From Diphasiastrum complanatum (taxonomy: Eukaryota > Streptophyta > Lycopodiopsida > Lycopodiales > Lycopodiaceae): DNA of 64,000 bases. The notes beneath the pieces were generated by a model, which saw only the letters and a program-made list of their open reading frames with translations, did no database searches and had not been told where the DNA came from. The stretch lies in NCBI GenBank assembly GCA_029204225.1, contig CM055102.1, forward strand, positions 13,835,658 to 13,899,657, written 5' to 3'. The position numbers were made by a program, and so were the translations under genes. Positions 31,351-42,009 of this stretch are shown piece after piece. Each line of letters opens with the position of its first letter. Position 1 is the first letter of the stretch.

Positions 31351-32207
31351 CATAGTTGCAGCGCGATTCCCGAATCGCGATTTAGAATCGCGATCAGAAT
31401 CGCGATTCGGGATTTTCCCAGAATCGTGTAGAATCGATTTTTGTTTTTTTTTTTTTTGAAATTTTTTTAGGCAATATGGGTATTAGATGAAAGCTCTGAT
31501 CGAGGGGATTATGATTGTGTAGTTTGCCGACTGTTTCGGGTGCGAAACACCAAAAAGTGTGTTTTCACTCGGGGAGTTGGAAGGCCAAATCATGAAGAGG
31601 CCTTACCGTCAGGGCCGGGGTCTACCGGCAGCCCCCGGACCCCGCCATTGGGGGGCGTTGCCCCCCAATCCCCCACCAGGGGGCTACCGCCCCCCGAACC
31701 CCCCGTTTCCCGGGGGGGGGGGGGGGGGGGGGGGGGCTACTGTCCCCCGAACCCCCTAGAGCTTCTTGCTATATAGACACTGTAGATAAAAATGCCACCG
31801 CCCCCCTGTAGATAAAAATGGGGTCCAAATGCGCGCCGAGAACGGCCCAATATTTATGCCCCCAACTGTATGTACATTGCACTCACATCTCCAGTGAACC
31901 AATTGCAAAAGTGATCATCATCCATACAGTTGATAGTCCAAACTGTAGCATTAACATTTACTGAAAACCAGAGCAAATGACAACCAGATAGCTACTGAAA
32001 ATAAGATCTGTTTGTGCCTCATCTACTGCACTTATGAGAGGCAAAACGCTGGTTTGACCATTGATCCCCTAAAAAAATTTTAGCAATAAGCTATTTTTCC
32101 ATTATTTTTTTTTTTTTTTTTTTGCGATTCTGGGTCGCGAATCGCGATTCGCAGAATCGCGACCCGCGAATCAAAGTCCCAGCGAATCGCGATTCGCTGC
32201 AACTATG
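31351..32207. mobile_element. Non-autonomous DNA transposon, hAT-like (857 bp)
   Basis: The ends are CATAGTTGCAGCG and its exact reverse complement CGCTGCAACTATG. They are bordered on both sides by CCTAGATC (31343-31350 and 32208-32215), an 8-bp target duplication as made by hAT-type transposases. The subterminal regions are packed with GAATCGCGATTC-like palindromes. The interior has poly-T tracts, a GC-rich patch with GGGGGCGTTGCCCCCC-type inverted repeats, and a run of 25 G (31712-31736). No transposase is encoded, so movement would need a relative elsewhere. Class is inferred from the target duplication length; the TIR is not a textbook hAT end. Confidence 0.88.
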
Positions 32208-32215
32208 CCTAGATC

Positions 32216-33090
32216 AAAGTTTGTTCTGCATGAGAAGATCTTAAGTAGAAAATTGACCAGTTATGGATTTCCTGAATTGATGAGAGTCATTTTACAGTTT
32301 GGGACTGCTATCGATGGTCTATACAATGCCATATGCACGCAATACGCTTGAAAACAACATGTATCATAATTCTTTCCACAAAATCCCATGTACATCTCAT
32401 ACATAGCGTTCCAGAGCACTAATTTTTTTCCTTTCAAAAACCAGTAAAAGACGGCTGGAGAATACATAAAAACCAGCAGGCAATCTTTTTTCAAACTACC
32501 TAAAAGAATTCACACCACATCGAAACCAAAAAACCAGCATTAATCATGTTCCGGTATACCCTAGTGGGATTTCTCAGATCGTGTTCCGGGACGGAACATG
32601 CAAATTGTGATCGCTTAGTAAATCGCCATCATAATTTGAATGATAAGTGAATATCGAGACTATTTTTAGTGGTTGTGATTGCTAGAATTTCTTGTTCAAA
32701 TTGTTATTAATCTTCGTAAAGACAAATTTCTTGTGACTTATATATTTGGAAAATGGCCAGCTGTCAGCATCTGCTGTATTGCGATCCTTGAACGTCAGTC
32801 TATCTTTATCGGTAGGGGACAAAGATGGACTGCATATAGTGCTTTCAAGTACATGTGCATGTGTTTAATGCTTGTCAATTCATTGATCTTGTGCTTTGAG
32901 CAAACTTATAGACTCAATCAAGTATGGTCTTGGAAAGTTTTTGCAAAGAACAACAATGCTAGGATTGATATAATAATGTTAGGATTGATATAATACATAA
33001 TATAGAACCTAAATAAGAAAAGTATCTATGTTTTTTTGTTTGACTAACTATTCTTGGTAGAGTTTGTCATTTCTACTAGGAATCAATCAA
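32216..33090. other. No gene recognised
   Basis: AT-rich; short open frames on both strands lack known motifs. A short direct repeat TAGGATTGATATAATA occurs at about 32960-32990. Confidence 0.45.
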
Positions 33091-33515
33091 TGTTGTGACG
33101 TTGACGGTCTAAGACTAAAGTGCTATCCCAAACATAACATTGATATAGTGCACCAATATAGTGCACCAATGGATAGATGAACCCAAATAGAACTATATAT
33201 AAGCATGAATGAGATAAGAGAGAGAGAATGTCTTCTCTTCACATGAGTTGTTTTCGTTTATAACAGGTCCAAACTTAAATTTAAACTTTGGTTTCTCTCC
33301 ATAATGAAAACCTTACTATTTTTGTGACTAGATTCAATGTCGCTACTGCTCAAATTGAATCCTACCAAAACTCGTGTTCTATAGTTTCTCACACTTTTCA
33401 AAAGTGTTTATTCAAATGCTTTAATATAACTTCGTAAGTCTAATATGAAAATTGGTCTCAATTGCCAAACATACAAATATGATCAAAATAGTAAAACAAG
33501 TTAAAATTTCTCACA
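33091..33515 (-). mobile_element. Probable 3' LTR of the internally deleted copia
   Basis: On the minus strand the tract GTTGAGGAGGGAG (33516-33528) is followed by TGTGAGAAATTTT (33515), as at a polypurine tract/LTR junction. The outer end at 33091 (…GTCACAACA) is a guess from the CA terminus. Confidence 0.5.
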
Positions 33516-33527
33516 CTCCCTCCTCAA

Positions 33528-34165
33528 CTAGTTTAAGCATAGACTTTGAAAACACTCAAGTGAAGTACTATGCTTCATGAACAAGTCATTTTCCAATGCT
33601 CTGGTGAAAATATCAGCTACACATTCCTTGGAGCACACATGTTGAAGCTCCACCTCATTTGCCATGACTTGCTCCCTCACAAAGTGATATGCCACCTCAA
33701 TATGCTTGCTCCTAGCATGAAAGATAGGATTGATTGCCAACCTTTGGGCTAATAGATTGTCACAAAAGATGATTAGGCTCTGAAAAATCCACCAAGTGAA
33801 GATTCTTGATCATCCTCTTGATCCATACCATCTCCTTTGTGCAATGTGTAAGAGCTTTGTACTCGGCCTCACTAGATGACAATGAGATAATGACTTGTTT
33901 CTTCAACATCCATGATATAGCTCCATCACCTATGAAAATACAATGAGCACTAATGGATTTAAAGCATCATCATTTGAGTTTTGAACATCCAAACAGTCTT
34001 CATCATAAGTAAGATTACCTTGCTTGTCTCCTTGATCTCTCTTCTTCTTGTAGCACTCACTTTCAAAGTGTCCTTTGATGTCACAATAGAAGCACTTGAG
34101 CTTTGTCCTATCTTTCTTTTTGCCATTTGAAGAACTCTTCCCTTTGTTAGATTTTAATGCTTAGC
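33528..34165 (-). pseudogene. Ty1/copia remnant joining gag knuckle directly to RNase H
   Basis: The minus strand shows a gag zinc knuckle CFYCDIKGHFESEC (about 34105-34065). After a short spacer it shows RNase H: FIGDGAISW, SLSSSEAEYKALTHCTKE (about 33930-33840), a broken middle, then HARSKHIEVAYHFVREQV and DIFTRAL (33740-33540). Protease, integrase and reverse transcriptase are missing at about 33965. This is a large internal deletion of the kind made by recombination or template switching. Confidence 0.85.
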
Positions 34166-34174
34166 CTTAACATT

Positions 34175-34866
34175 TGTTCAAGTAATGAACATTCTGAAAA
34201 CAGCCGAAGGCCGACTACATATTTCGGACCTTCACATTTTTCGCAATCTTCGTTTTTGTCTTAAAATATTTTTTAGACGCTTTCGTCTTTTTTGCCCTCT
34301 TCGCATTTTTTGCACCTTCGGAAAAATGCGACACAATAATCAAAATGCCTTGAAAACCATTTCAGACATACCTTCGGGATTTACATGCTTTCTCTGTTCA
34401 AAGGCACCTGCGGGTTTTTCGGGGTTTTCGCAACAGTGGCAGACCGACTTTGCCAAACTATCATCAACCCTAAAACAATTGGATAACTAAATATCCCAAG
34501 GGCGGTTACCTACTTTGTACATATACAAAGACTGGCGTAAATAGCATTCAATGCTTGTAAGATATTTTTTGAAGATATTTGTAAATATATACTACTAGCT
34601 GAATCAAGCTAAGTAAGAATTTTAACAATCAGAGTTTCATATAGCCAGCGTAATCACGCTCAACAATCAAGTTGAAGTTATCACTTGAAGCATTGTACTC
34701 ACTGTTTGATATTAATCAGAGTGCATTTTTGTCTCACTATTGTATCGTTCTTTTGCGCAATTTGTCTGAACCATTCATCTTGAGTATTTTTGCTGCTAAC
34801 TGTCGTGTTTCCATTCCTACACGCCTACGCTCAATCCTTCGCTACGGTCACTCACGTTTTACGACA
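34175..34866 (+). mobile_element. Probable 5' LTR of a plus-strand copia
   Basis: Sequence ending ACGTTTTACGACA is followed at once by a primer binding site, and copia gag follows on the same strand. The left end, TGTTCAAGTAATG at 34175, is inferred from the TG start and the end of the neighbouring element. No second LTR copy is seen. Confidence 0.6.
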
Positions 34867-34878
34867 TGGTATCAGAGT
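34867..34878 (+). other. Primer binding site
   Basis: TGGTATCAGAGT follows the LTR end CA. It differs by one base from the initiator Met-tRNA complement. Confidence 0.8.
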
Positions 34879-35009
34879 GAGCATTTCAGTAATCTGCATT
34901 TTTACTGCGGATTATCAGTCTTGTTTCTATCAAGACGTCTTTCTAGCAAACGCGCGACCAACAGTATTCCAACAATCGTTGTTTCTACCATCGATCTCGT
35001 TCAACCAGA

Positions 35010-35659
35010 ATGGATCCATCATCTAGTTCATCTCTTATTAACAAACTCGATGGAGATAACTACCATATCTGAAAATTCAAGATGACTGTTACACTACTAG
35101 CCAAAGAACTGTGGGACATCATTGATGGCACAAAGCTCAAATTAAAAGGAGATGCAGCCAACATCACCAAGTGGAGATTGAGATATGGCAAGCATTTGCC
35201 ATGATCACCCTCAACATCAAGGATACTCAAATCAGCCACATACGTGCTGCTCAGACTGCTAAAGATGCATGAGACATCTTAGCAATCCTCTACGATATCA
35301 GAGATGTGACTACTAAGTTACATTTGAGAAAGAAATTCTTCACCCTAAGAATGTCTAACGCAGAAAGTGTTTCAAGTCATCTCAACGCGTTCAAAAATAT
35401 TATCGAGCAGATGAGTGCAACTGGCTTAGTCATACAACATTCTGATGCACTGATGACTCTATTATTGAGTCTACCTGAAGCCTACGAAAATTGGGTTATG
35501 GCAATTTCAACCCATGAGTACCTAATTCTATCAAGAGTAATTTCATTGCTTCTACAAGAGGAGATCAGAAGATCAGCATCCTCCTCAGGCTCAAGATCGG
35601 ACCCTCAAGTTCTATATTCTATGTTAACTCTGCAAGTAATTATCGAACACAATACTTGA
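35010..35659 (+). pseudogene. Ty1/copia gag fragment
   Basis: Starts MDPSSSSSLINKLDGDNYHI, has a TGA where a conserved Trp precedes KFKM, then LAKELWDIIDG. After a frame change it continues with TTKLHLRKKFFTLRM, SVSSHLNAFKNIIEQM, LLLSLPEAYENWV and RVISLLLQEE. These are the standard copia gag (UBN2-type) landmarks. Everything downstream of gag is missing; the element ends at about 35660. Confidence 0.88.
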
Positions 35660-37436
35660 TCGTATGTCTTTGTTCAACGACTAGGTTAAGTGCACCAGAT
35701 AACCTTAGTAACCAGGAATACATAGTATATCCAAACAAGATTACACGTGCACATATGAGAAAAATCTCGCTATGACCCAATAAATAAACACATATGTCCT
35801 TATTTGGCAGATTTTTCCAAAATCCGCATATGTTACTCACACATCTCACTGAGAATCTTGTAATTCGGCTACTGAAGAACTCTATTTCTCATGAGTAAAT
35901 AACATATCTGGGAAATCTCTGAAGTGAATAATTTCATATCTCAAGTTTTTCAACCATTATACTTTTACCAACAAATTTTTTTTCCACAATCAATCTACAT
36001 TAGTGTACAAACCAACATTAGGTTGACTCATACAGACATCTTTGGACATAAGGTTAAGATTAAAGCTTTATTCCACTGATTCAATCCATAACAAAATGGT
36101 ACTTGGCAAACCGATCAGTGAACCATAATTTAAACTCATGAATATCTCATAGCTCAATATCCTCAAAACTCCTCTAGTTCCAAATTATTTAAAACAATCA
36201 CTAGAGATTTCCTCTATTCCACTGGATAGTTCCACCATTGCACACAAACTGGATTCCACAAAAACAAGAATCTGCACATGGCTTTACTGTCACATAACCA
36301 ACCCACCTGGTTGGTACTAACTTTCACCGAATTCCTACCATCTGAGAGTTCCAACTCTTAGGAATAAGGCTCTTTACAGTACAAGTGTGAACCAAGTGTC
36401 ATTCTCGTTCCATGTCACAATTTCCATTAACAAATAGGGTCAACTCATGGTCCTATAGACATTCAAAATAAATTCAACTTAATGAATTCAAAAATCCAAT
36501 GCTATGCAATTTCCATACATGGATTATTAACCAATCCAAATTACACAACACTTTCACATTTACCTACTCAGGTGTCTCATTTTCTTCCTCCCTTAAGTTT
36601 TTCGGTTACTCGAAAACATTCATCAGCGAAGGCACCGAAATTTTTTATGACACTAGTTCCATAAAATTTGGATCCAGGTACTCTTTTACGATTTTTAATA
36701 CACTTGTTTATTTATCGAATATAGAGCTACCACCAAATATTAAGACCTTTATTCCAATTGTTCACTTTAACAAGTATCTCAAAAGCTTTAGCTTGCCCTA
36801 TCTTAAAAATCAAAAGATAAGCTTATTGGTGCAACACCGAAGTCAAAAAGGAAAAACCAAAAACACCATTTAACTCATTTTACAGGGAGTATTTCTATTC
36901 CAGAGTTAAACTGATAAAAAGCACAGTATCCGGTTATCATATTTCCACTCACAGGCCACTTGCTTGGAGAAAAATTACCATGAAGAATATTATTCTATTG
37001 CCAATCCTAAATCCATGGATCAATCACATAGACATCGCAGTTAGAATAATAAGATTATTCTCCAAACATTCTCTTGTTAAAACACAGGAGAATAGATAAC
37101 TCTATTCTCAAACCGATTTAGTTAGATTTTTCAGAAATCTTCATCCTAAATCAATAAAAAGTTTAACCTTTGGTTACCTATTATTAGGCTTAGTCAATTT
37201 TCCATGCGATTACTAGAAGAGAAATTTAGAGTAACCAGTGAATAAAAATCCACCCTCATGCAAAAAGCTCCTCACGCATGCAAACCGTTAAAGGCCACCA
37301 AAAGCAATAAGGCTATCAAAGCCCTCCATAAGGTTTTCAAAAATAAAACCCCAAAGAAAAGATTATGGCTGGGGTTCCAACCACTTTTCTCTCCACTTGG
37401 CCGCCATACAAAGAAAACATATATGCAGCCAGTCGC

Positions 37437-37476
<40 letters not shown>

Positions 37477-38440
37477 GAAGCACAGTCGTGAGAGAGATTC
37501 CAGGCACGACTAGCTTCTGAATCGAACCCAATCACGATCCATTAGCAGTCTCAACCATTGTCCATTATAAGTCTACATTGTCAATCAGCGACCAGCTGCG
37601 ATCAGGTTTACCTCCAGGTCAGAGATCCGATCTAATGCATGTTGCTCTCAATCTAGACACTTCTCACATTCACTTCAAGAATCTTTTTACATTGTCCTTA
37701 CCCTCTCCAGGAAACAGGTGAAAGTTGCATGATTATTCTACCTAAATAATCTAACAGATGCATCTTCTACCTGCAATCCACAACGGGACAGGGTGTTTTG
37801 CACAGCACAAAGATTTAAAATGAAAGGAAGGGCGAGCTCAAGACATCATCAATCCCAGCATTCAGGAGACAAAGACATAGACATAGTCTACCTACTATCT
37901 TCTAAATATGACTTACAAACAAAGCAAAGTCTGACGACTTCATAGCCCCTGGTGTTCTCTGTCTGCAACTCCTATGAAAAACAAAAAATTGAGAATACCA
38001 CAACAATGCTAGAACCCGTTGTCTCATGGCTTTCAATAGCCAATCCAAAGCTTCAATATTAAGGGAGGTCCAAGCGCTATAAGGGCCCTTTGTAAAGATA
38101 CTTTTTTTTTACTTTTCAACTATTCGACGTCCACATATCCCAATAATATTTTTGCAGGACCGTAACGGTGTTTGCTGGACAAATTTTTTGTACAATTTCT
38201 CAGGCATATTTTTAGCCAGTTCAAAACTCCCGTCGAGCAGAGTCTAGACATGTGATTGGATAATATATTGTTGCCCGTCGGCAAAAGACTGCCCGAGTTT
38301 AACTAACTGAAGTTTAACTAACTTGCATGGATGGTTCAACTAACTGAAGTTATAAATCGTTTTGTACATTATCAATTGTTTTGTATCTTGCATGTACATT
38401 ATCAATCGTTTTGTATCTTGCACTGTTATGCATGTGCAAT
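35660..38440. other. Long stretch without a recognised gene
   Basis: AT-rich, with many short frames on the plus strand but no known motif. Contains a (GA)n microsatellite at about 37441-37471 and small direct repeats of AACTAACTGAAGTT and CATTATCAATCGTTTTGTAT at about 38300-38420. Confidence 0.45.
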
Positions 38441-38469
38441 GGCCGCTTGCAATTGAAGACCACGTAGTG

Positions 38470-39767
38470 CGATCAATTTTGAAGGGTTATGGATACCATG
38501 CACATACAGAAAGTTTCAATGGGTTGTGATGCATCCCTCATCAAAAGGTGCATTTCTCAAAAGAAAGATATCAAATATGGATTACATAAACTTTTGGAAA
38601 GGAAGAATTTTAGATTTCAAAGTTTCAAAGGGAGGTCAATCCATTTTAGAAGTCTTGATTCAACATGTGTATATGCACAATGAAGTTATGGTGGTGGATG
38701 TCAATCCCGTAGATCGACTCAAATGTAATTGTATGTGATGCAACTTATGCTGGTTTTTCTATGTTAATGATCTACATTCATTATTGTGATATATTTGTGT
38801 TAAAATGGAATATTGTCTTTTGCAGACTTCATCGAGCATAAGCGAATGGCAACCGATACAATCACTTGCAGGCATCATAGGCATCGTTCATTCTGATATC
38901 GGTTTACTCCAGTATAAGCATCGTCCTTTAAAGTTACTTTTGGATTCTGGCATTTTTTTTTACGATTCTCTTTACATACCATGCAAAAATGGCTTGAATG
39001 GCAAACTAGAAACTCTACCTCTACCACATTTTTTAAGTGAGGAATGGGTTCCCCCCGATTCTACCATAGTAGAAGTTTTAGATCGAAGTTTTTTATGGAC
39101 ATTCAAAACTACATGAAATGTAGGACAAGCTCAAAAATCAATAGACTATACTGGTATTTACCATTTGCAATTTTTGTAGATTTTTGTGCTAGATGTAATG
39201 TTCGTAAACAGCTACAATGTTCATTGCTAAGGATTTAACTGATGAAATGATATCAGAACTCCTTGATGATCATTGGGATGGGAAAACTGATGGCAGCATT
39301 CAATGTAGAGCTAACAAATCATCCATGATATTTCGATATCATTTAGAAAAACAAATGCTTTCTTTTATGTTTTATTATAGAAGATGGATTAGAGTTAATA
39401 ATGAATGGAAAGCATTAGATCAAGACTTTACAGTGAACCATCATGAGCAAATGCAAATAGAGGTGAAGCAAAATGGGGTTGTTATCATGACAATTGAAGT
39501 GGAGGAGGATTGGAGTCTAAGATATATACGATCGGAACTTACAATGCTCCAATTTGACATCCCTCAAAACTATGGTTTTCGAGTAAATGGAAGAATGGTA
39601 CATTTTTGTATTTGAATAGTCTGTTATGTAATTGTTATCCTGTTATTTATTAACAATGATTTATTGATAGACCATTTGCAATGTTAATGCAGATCATAGC
39701 AAGGCAAGAAGATTATATCCCATGCAAAGATTTATTGTCAAGCATAGAAATTGTCGAAACAAAATAA
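38470..39767 (+). pseudogene. Gene A: unrecognised multi-exon gene with ubiquitin-like C-terminal texture
   Basis: I do not recognise this protein. Likely coding blocks on the plus strand are 38526-38724 (SKGGQSILEVLIQHVY, NEVMVVDVNPVDRL), 38826-39114 (entered after TTTTGCAG; SEWQPIQSLAGIIGIVHSD, LEEWVPPDS-like), and 39238-39597 (MISELLDDHWDG, LRYIRSELTMLQFDIPQNYG, FRVNGRM). The last joins through GT...AG (39598-39692) to 39693-39767 (IIARQEDYIPCKDLL) with the frame kept. The C-terminal pattern 'strand, helix, VNGR, RQE' resembles a ubiquitin-like fold, which is only an inference. Other junctions do not keep frame and an in-frame stop follows FKTT, so the gene is probably decayed. It is the leftmost member of the unusual 38-47 kb cluster. 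Confidence 0.4.
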
Positions 39768-40296
39768 AAGCTTTGATGGATCAGTAAATCTACAATATTG
39801 AATTTTAGACTGTTAACTTTTGGCTCCTTTTCTATTAACCCACATTGTTTATTGAAAAATGTAATTCCATTGTTTTCATGTGCAGGTTCAAGGAAAGTGC
39901 AATGAAAGATGGAAGTAGCAACAATAGAATATCAAATGATGGAAATAGCAACAATCGAATATCAAAAGACCCGAAAGGGTCATCATTTGTACACATTGAA
40001 TGTAAATTTTTGAAGTACATATTTTTATATTGGCCTTTCAATAGGACCATCTATCTATTTCTCTATATAAATTTCTTTTCCATCAGCTCTTTCAAGTGCA
40101 AGCTGCCCCTGCTTCTTGTTCCGTTGTCACCGATGTTGCATTAGAGAGGAAAATCTTAATCATCTCTTGTCGAAATTCAAATATGTCATTTTGTATGAAT
40201 TTTGGACAGGTGAACTGCAAATCATCAACAATAAACAAGTTAGACGAATACACAAAAACAAAAAATCATATAAATAAAATCAGTGTACATCCAAAC

Positions 40297-42009
40297 TCAA
40301 ATTTCTAGACGTATATCGACATTTTTACCTTGGCTAATGAACCATTCCATAACGCATTTTACATTTTTAATGGCATACCAGCCACAACTGAATGAGTCAA
40401 CTTGCTGAGAGGATTGAGAATCAAAATACAGAATGTTAGTTTCATATTTTTTTTATATGGCAATTTGCATCACGATAAAAGTAATTAAAAAATTGGTTAC
40501 ATGTGCATCTATTATCTCTATGTGCTTTGCTACACACAAGGCCTTTGTTGGAAAATATATGATCATGCTTTTGTACATCTCAATGTCCACATTGAGGTGT
40601 GTTGATCTCAAAGAGTTCATTCTCAACACCCTTGGATTGCACAAACCGGCTTCATCCACTCTTAGTGATATAATATGTACAGACCAGTGATGACTGCAAT
40701 CAACCAAATAGTCAACGATATGTAAATGAAAAAAATACAAATAAAGCATACAACAAAACAAGACATACAATTCAAACAAAACAATATATACTTTGACAGT
40801 ATGGTACAACAAAATTTTTGGTGTCGCTTGGCATGGGTCGTAAACATGATGAAGCTGATTGCTCGTCCTTAAGTGACAAAAAAATTGAGTAAGCACAAAA
40901 ACACTAGGAACACTGTCGCTTTTGTACAATTGAACCCAATAATTGAGTCCAACTTCGACAATTGGATCTGTGAGGTCCGAAGAGTAATTTATTAGTTCCT
41001 TACAGAAAGCAGGATTAAAATAATTCATATATGAGGCCGAATATATACTAAATACAAAGTGACCACCTAATTTATCTATTTTTTTAGCTATGTACTTGTC
41101 AAAAATTATATATCATTCAGAATAAAAAAAATGTCAGCATGGGATCGACCGGATATTGAACAACTAAATTTTTATATATAGTTCCTATTGATTGAGAAGG
41201 GCTTTTAGGAAAGAGAGCAATTGATTTTGTGATGTATCTATCCAGATCCTCTGTGGTGCGTCTGGGCACATCCAAAGACTGGTCACTATCAGAAGAGTAA
41301 TCTAGTAAAAAATTAGACCAAGAGTGACAGAAAGACCCTTTTGAACTTTCAGTGTATCAAGAATCAATTGGGTCTGGTCTATCATCTGTTCGGTCTCATC
41401 TGATAGTACTAATCTTCTTTTAGGTGGAGGTGGAGGAGAGGGGGAGTCTTCAACTTTCACCCTAGATGAACCAGCTTGATCATGAGTTGGCTGGTCCTCC
41501 ACTGGCTTGATTTGGCCTTTTTTGGCCTTGGTTCCTGACCTCACTGGCCTTGATTGATTTCTTTTTCTCTGATAAGGGGGTGTAACCTTGGGAGCAGGTC
41601 GGGGAGGTGGAGGTGCCTCGAACACTTGCTCATACTGATTCCTCAGCCTGAACACAAGCTCCATATCTTTTGGCATGATAGTCACCCACTTTGCATGTAC
41701 AACAACAAGCACAGTGTCCTCAAAAAATCTAATCTGATAATCTTCATAGGCTGTATGCAAAGCTTCAATGCAATCACGCACCATCTCACATCCACGAAGA
41801 AAGATCTCGTCACATCCCTCACTATCCTGTTGAAGTGAGCTTTTGGTATCAGTAGGTTGGTGGACTTCTGTAACCTCCTGATATCTCTAAGCCATGGGCG
41901 GGGTTTTATGCCAGTCCCCCTAGCACGAGGTCTAGCAGCTGCAGGATGAAAGTTGATCAGCAGACAGGACAATAGATTGTGGACGCGCGGTCTGTTTAGT
42001 CCTTGCCAT
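40297..42009 (-). pseudogene. Gene D: histone H3-like domain joined to a Ulp1/C48-type cysteine protease domain
   Basis: The ATG at 42009 gives MARTKQTARPQS, the exact H3 N-terminal tail with Lys4 kept and Lys9 replaced by Pro. After a one-base shift follow RPRARGTGIKP and DIRRLQKSTNLLIPKAHF, then VDVR. After a compensating one-base loss follow DCIEALHTAYEDY, RFFEDTVLVVVHAKWVTI and MPKDMELVFRLR: the whole histone fold in order. A Pro/Lys-rich linker (APPPPRPAPK, SPSPPPPPKRR) follows. A third frame change near 41330 leads to YSSDSDQSLDVPRR and LDRYITKSIALFPKS. The C48 region starts near 41080 (DKYIAKKIDKLGGHF, YMNYFNPAFCKELI). After an apparent intron it continues with HHWSVHIISL, RVLRMNSL (Asn where catalytic Asp is usual) and QQVDSFSCGWYAI (oxyanion Gln and catalytic Cys). 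The H3 identity is firm; that H3 and protease form one gene is inferred from strand, spacing and lack of another start. Confidence 0.72.

Noticed and set aside
31540-31776. Pro/Gly-rich frames in both directions
   Set aside because: They are caused by the G/C runs within the non-autonomous DNA transposon.
36499-36873. 124-codon plus-strand frame in the empty 36-37 kb region
   Set aside because: AT-driven composition (Phe, Ser, Asn, Lys) with no motif, splice partner or neighbouring gene.
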